Positions 13,059 through 15,160 of a DNA stretch of 15,160 nt are shown here, one piece after another. Position numbers and translations under genes: made by a program. Under the pieces are notes generated by a model. It had not been told where the DNA came from. It did no database searches and worked only from the letters and a program-made list of their open reading frames with translations. The DNA lies in assembly GCA_016839875.1 (NCBI GenBank), contig JAEOTK010000373.1:1-15160 (forward strand). Direction: 5' to 3'. Position 1 is the stretch's first letter; every line of letters begins with the position of its first letter. The DNA comes from Candidatus Heimdallarchaeota archaeon (lineage in GTDB: Archaea; Asgardarchaeota; Heimdallarchaeia; Heimdallarchaeales; Heimdallarchaeaceae).

Positions 13059-14057
13059 ATGGAAGAGTTATCAAAGTTTAAACAAAACTTATTGGATGAA
13101 GATAATCCTGTTGCTAAAGTGGATGAGGTAATTGCTGTTTTAACAGAATATCACAACTTCCTTCAAAGAAAAGACAAGAATTTTGAAGAAGCAACTTCTG
13201 ACGATTTTTATGAATTTTCGAATTTTTTGATTCAAGATAAGAAGAACAAAGAATCAGCTTATGAAGCTTTTATCCTTTTTGGACACTTCTCAAAAAATCA
13301 TAACCTCATTAAATGGGGAAGAGAAGTATTTGATGGTAGTGAGGTTATGGAAAATTTCTCCAAGCGATTGATTGAAGAGTATGGAGAGGAATACAGGAAT
13401 GAGATATTCGAAGGTTTAGATGTTCCCCCTCTTGGGCTTGATCCTAAAGAAAAACCAGACTACACTAAAGTCTTGATTAACAGATTTGTGGAAAAAGAGG
13501 AAAAAAACACTTGTCTAGAATTTCTGGCTAAAGGTTTAAGAGATCCTTATATTGAATGGAGAAAACCAGACAGAAAAAGATTCTTAAAAGCGAAAAACAT
13601 AGATGAATTCCTAGCAAAAAAGCGAGAGAGATTTATTGCTGGACTAGAAAAAAATAGAGATGAAGGAACACTTTTCTTTACTCAAGAAATAAATGATGAT
13701 GTAATTGAATATGCTAAAAATAATCCTACTATTGAAGGTGGAGTAAGGGAAGGAAATATTCTAACGGTATCCAAAATCCCACATGAGACAATTAATTTCC
13801 TGAAAGAAAAAGATAAAAAAATGAAAGCATACTATTATTGTCATTGTCCTTGGGTAAAGGAATCAATCAAAGATGGAACAGCAGAAGAGATACCTGCTGT
13901 TTTTTGTAATTGTAGTGGTGGTTATTACAAAAATTACTGGGAGATTGTTCTTGATCAACCAATAAAAGTAGATACAGTGAAAACTGTACTTGAAGGGGAT
14001 CCAATTTGTGAGTTCAAAGTACACTTACCAGATGAAGTTGTGAAGGATTTAGATTAA
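13059..14057 (+). CDS. Conserved protein of unknown function with CxC...CxC motif (DUF6144-like C-terminus)
   Basis: This 332-residue soluble protein has no assigned function. The C-terminal third resembles the DUF6144-type block: YCHCPWVKES (Cys261, Cys263), FCNCSGGYYKNYWE (Cys283, Cys285), and GDPICEFKVHLP (Cys317). The paired CxC motifs could bind a metal or an Fe-S cluster, and the last part resembles the closing GxxCxF strand of V4R-like domains. The N-terminal 100 residues are helical (EVIAVLTEYHNFLQRKD, ATSDDFYEFSNFLI) and recall the SAM-like domain of tyrosine recombinases, but no recombinase catalytic domain follows. The start is ATG 13059, with GGAG six bases upstream (13049-13052); the longer TTG start at 13047 would overlap that site. 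It is convergent with the aldo/keto reductase gene, five bases between stops. Confidence 0.72.
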   Translation: MEELSKFKQNLLDEDNPVAKVDEVIAVLTEYHNFLQRKDKNFEEATSDDFYEFSNFLIQDKKNKESAYEAFILFGHFSKNHNLIKWGREVFDGSEVMENFSKRLIEEYGEEYRNEIFEGLDVPPLGLDPKEKPDYTKVLINRFVEKEEKNTCLEFLAKGLRDPYIEWRKPDRKRFLKAKNIDEFLAKKRERFIAGLEKNRDEGTLFFTQEINDDVIEYAKNNPTIEGGVREGNILTVSKIPHETINFLKEKDKKMKAYYYCHCPWVKESIKDGTAEEIPAVFCNCSGGYYKNYWEIVLDQPIKVDTVKTVLEGDPICEFKVHLPDEVVKDLD

Positions 14058-14062
14058 TGGTA

Positions 14063-14977
14063 CTAACTTGAAAGAATTTCTTCGAATTTTTTTACTATTT
14101 CTGCATAATCTTTTGTTCCCTTTGATGAATTGTAAGATTCAATATTTTCTTGAAGCTCTTCGACAGTTTTCACACCGAAAGCAACTGTATTAGCTCCTGA
14201 ATCAAAACCATAGTTAATACAATCCGCAGGAGTTGCGGGATTATCTAACTTCATCTCAAATTTTCGTCCTGCACAGAAATAAGCTGAATAATTAGTGCGT
14301 TTTGTTGTGAAAGCTTTACCCTTTAGAAGGTTCTTAATTGCGATTATGGCTATTTCTTTCTCTTTACACACTTCTACTAATTTCCTTGTTGATTTCAGAT
14401 GACCAGTTGCAAAGTTGAGGGGGAACATTATTACATCAAATTCTCCCTTTTCAATCATTTTCAAAAGAAGATCAGGTTTGTGTGCACTTACGCCAACTGC
14501 TTTAGCTTTTCCTTCTTTTTTCATTTTCAAAGCATAATCAACTACACCTTTCTTTATGAAATCTTGATAATCATCTGCATGAGTTACAAATTGTAATAAT
14601 GCCACATCTGCATAATCAACATCTAGTTTTTCAAGCATTCCATCAAATGTTGGTTGTATTTTATTGAGAGATCTAGTCTTTCTGTGTCCATTTGATTTCT
14701 CATCGAAGAAACTTCCTAGATGAGTTGTGAAGGTGATTTCCTTTCTTTTGTCTTTAATAAAATCCCTAAAAACGTCAAAGAAGTAAGGAAGATTGAATAC
14801 AAGATCAAAATGAGTTATACCTTGTTTATATGCCTCTTCTAGTATCAGTTTGCTGTTTTCATCTCTTGTTAAATCCTTAACCTTTCTTACTCCTCTTGCA
14901 AAATGTTCTATACCTAAACCTAAAGGACTTAGTTTTACTCCGTTCTGAACTAACCTGTTTGCAGAAGCCTTATTCAT
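14063..14977 (-). CDS. Aldo/keto reductase homologue with altered active site
   Basis: This 304-residue cytoplasmic TIM-barrel protein belongs to the aldo/keto reductase family. It opens with VKLSPLGLGIEHFARG, then GITHFDLVFNLPYFFD, EITFTTHLGS, DYADVALLQFV, GKAKAVGVSAHKPD and the cofactor-loop region NTVAFGVKTVEEL. In active members the second and third blocks carry Asp-Tyr and a Lys (usually TK), and the fourth ends in LH. Here Asp58 and Tyr65 are present with unusual spacing, the Lys position reads Thr85-His86, and the His position is Gln129, so the normal catalytic tetrad is incomplete. ATG 14977 is chosen because TTTTATAA lies about 25 bases upstream, fitting a leaderless start; the frame continues to ATG 15016. 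The C-terminus is shorter than the ferredoxin-like four-cysteine type and has no such cluster. Confidence 0.82.
   Translation of the reverse strand: MNKASANRLVQNGVKLSPLGLGIEHFARGVRKVKDLTRDENSKLILEEAYKQGITHFDLVFNLPYFFDVFRDFIKDKRKEITFTTHLGSFFDEKSNGHRKTRSLNKIQPTFDGMLEKLDVDYADVALLQFVTHADDYQDFIKKGVVDYALKMKKEGKAKAVGVSAHKPDLLLKMIEKGEFDVIMFPLNFATGHLKSTRKLVEVCKEKEIAIIAIKNLLKGKAFTTKRTNYSAYFCAGRKFEMKLDNPATPADCINYGFDSGANTVAFGVKTVEELQENIESYNSSKGTKDYAEIVKKFEEILSS
14087..14093 (+). terminator. T-run terminator after the DUF6144-like gene
   Basis: Seven consecutive T residues lie 30 bases after the plus-strand stop codon, inside the end of the convergent aldo/keto reductase gene. This fits an archaeal T-rich terminator. 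Confidence 0.3.
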
Positions 14978-14997
14978 AATCTTGAGAATATTTTTTA

Positions 14998-15005
14998 TTA
15001 TAAAA
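14998..15005 (-). promoter_or_regulatory. TATA box for the aldo/keto reductase gene
   Basis: The minus strand reads TTTTATAA, centred about 25 bases before the ATG at 14977, which would give a leaderless message and exclude the longer start. Confidence 0.45.
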
Positions 15006-15066
15006 GGATTATACATTCAAAACCAAATATTTGTTTTCAATTTGAAATTGTTTTCAATATGATAAA

Positions 15067-15075
15067 CTTATAAAT
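15067..15075 (+). promoter_or_regulatory. TATA box for the right-edge gene
   Basis: CTTATAAAT lies about 47 bases before the ATG at 15118, predicting a leader of about 22 bases. On the opposite strand, ATTTATAAG could serve the reductase gene if the longer start were used. Confidence 0.4.
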
Positions 15076-15117
15076 GCTTCTAACAAAATAGAATCAAAGA
15101 TTAGTAATGGGGTAATT

Positions 15118-15160
15118 ATGGAAACTCAAGAAAAACATCAAGATAAACCCAAGGAAGAAA
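15118..15160 (+). CDS. Start of an unidentified gene (3' cut by window edge)
   Basis: Fourteen codons are visible, giving METQEKHQDKPKEE, a very polar, charged start with no signal peptide. The start is supported by GGGGT five bases upstream (15109-15113) and a TATA box at 15067-15075. The product cannot be identified from so little sequence. It is divergent from the aldo/keto reductase gene. Confidence 0.6.
   Translation, partial: METQEKHQDKPKEE

Noticed and set aside
13059..13400. Possible tyrosine recombinase, suggested by the SAM-like helical N-terminus
   Set aside because: No R...HxxR...Y catalytic domain follows and there are no attachment-site repeats; the C-terminus is a different, cysteine-containing domain.
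1..15160. Defence island, prophage, CRISPR or mobile element
   Set aside because: No nuclease, transposase, integrase, phage structural gene, spaced repeat array or tRNA-associated junction was seen; the genes look metabolic and regulatory.

Overview
The window looks like chromosomal DNA of an AT-rich archaeon. Several gene starts are preceded by archaeal-type TATA boxes (TTTATAAA, TTTATATA) at either about 27 bases (leaderless pattern) or about 45-60 bases, and no bacterial -35/-10 pairs stand out. The regulators are of kinds common in archaea: a two-module Lrp-like protein and an ArsR-like winged-helix protein. The histidine kinase has the RHDLxND box typical of archaeal kinases. An Asgard archaeon (Heimdall-like) is a reasonable guess, but no signature protein proves it. 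No rRNA, tRNA, CRISPR array, transposase, integrase or plasmid gene was seen.

Layout from left to right: the 3' part of an M20D amidohydrolase gene (+); a multi-pass membrane acyltransferase of the HGSNAT/YeiB type (+); a minus-strand three-gene unit, transcribed right to left, with a small NTF2/SnoaL-like protein, a class C beta-lactamase/S12-type serine hydrolase and a tandem Lrp-like regulator; a secreted, C-terminally anchored M28/glutaminyl-cyclase-like metalloenzyme (+); an orphan membrane histidine kinase (+); an M20 ArgE/DapE-like hydrolase (-); a two-domain GNAT acetyltransferase (-) divergent from an ArsR-like regulator (+); a C45 penicillin-acyltransferase-like Ntn hydrolase (-); a cysteine-motif protein resembling DUF6144 (+); an aldo/keto reductase homologue with unusual active-site residues (-); and the first 14 codons of another gene (+).

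The common theme is amide-bond chemistry. Five genes encode hydrolases or acyl-transfer enzymes of amidase/peptidase families (M20D, S12, M28, M20, C45), and two encode acyl/acetyl transferases. They are spread over several transcription units, so this looks like a neighbourhood of related functions (peptide, acyl-amino-acid or cell-wall-derived amide scavenging is an inference), not one pathway operon. The strongest non-coding signal is in the GNAT/ArsR-like divergent promoter: four near-copies of TTTGATWATYAAA in two pairs, each pair with 17-base spacing and the pairs 59 bases apart, next to two identical TTTATAAA boxes. This looks like an operator array, possibly for the adjacent winged-helix protein.

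Start sites show two modes. Some first genes have a TATA box about 27 bases from the start codon and no Shine-Dalgarno sequence. Others, including internal operon genes, have a clear GGAG/GAGGTG-type site. I used this to shorten several gene starts. All intergenic gaps are under 300 bases.
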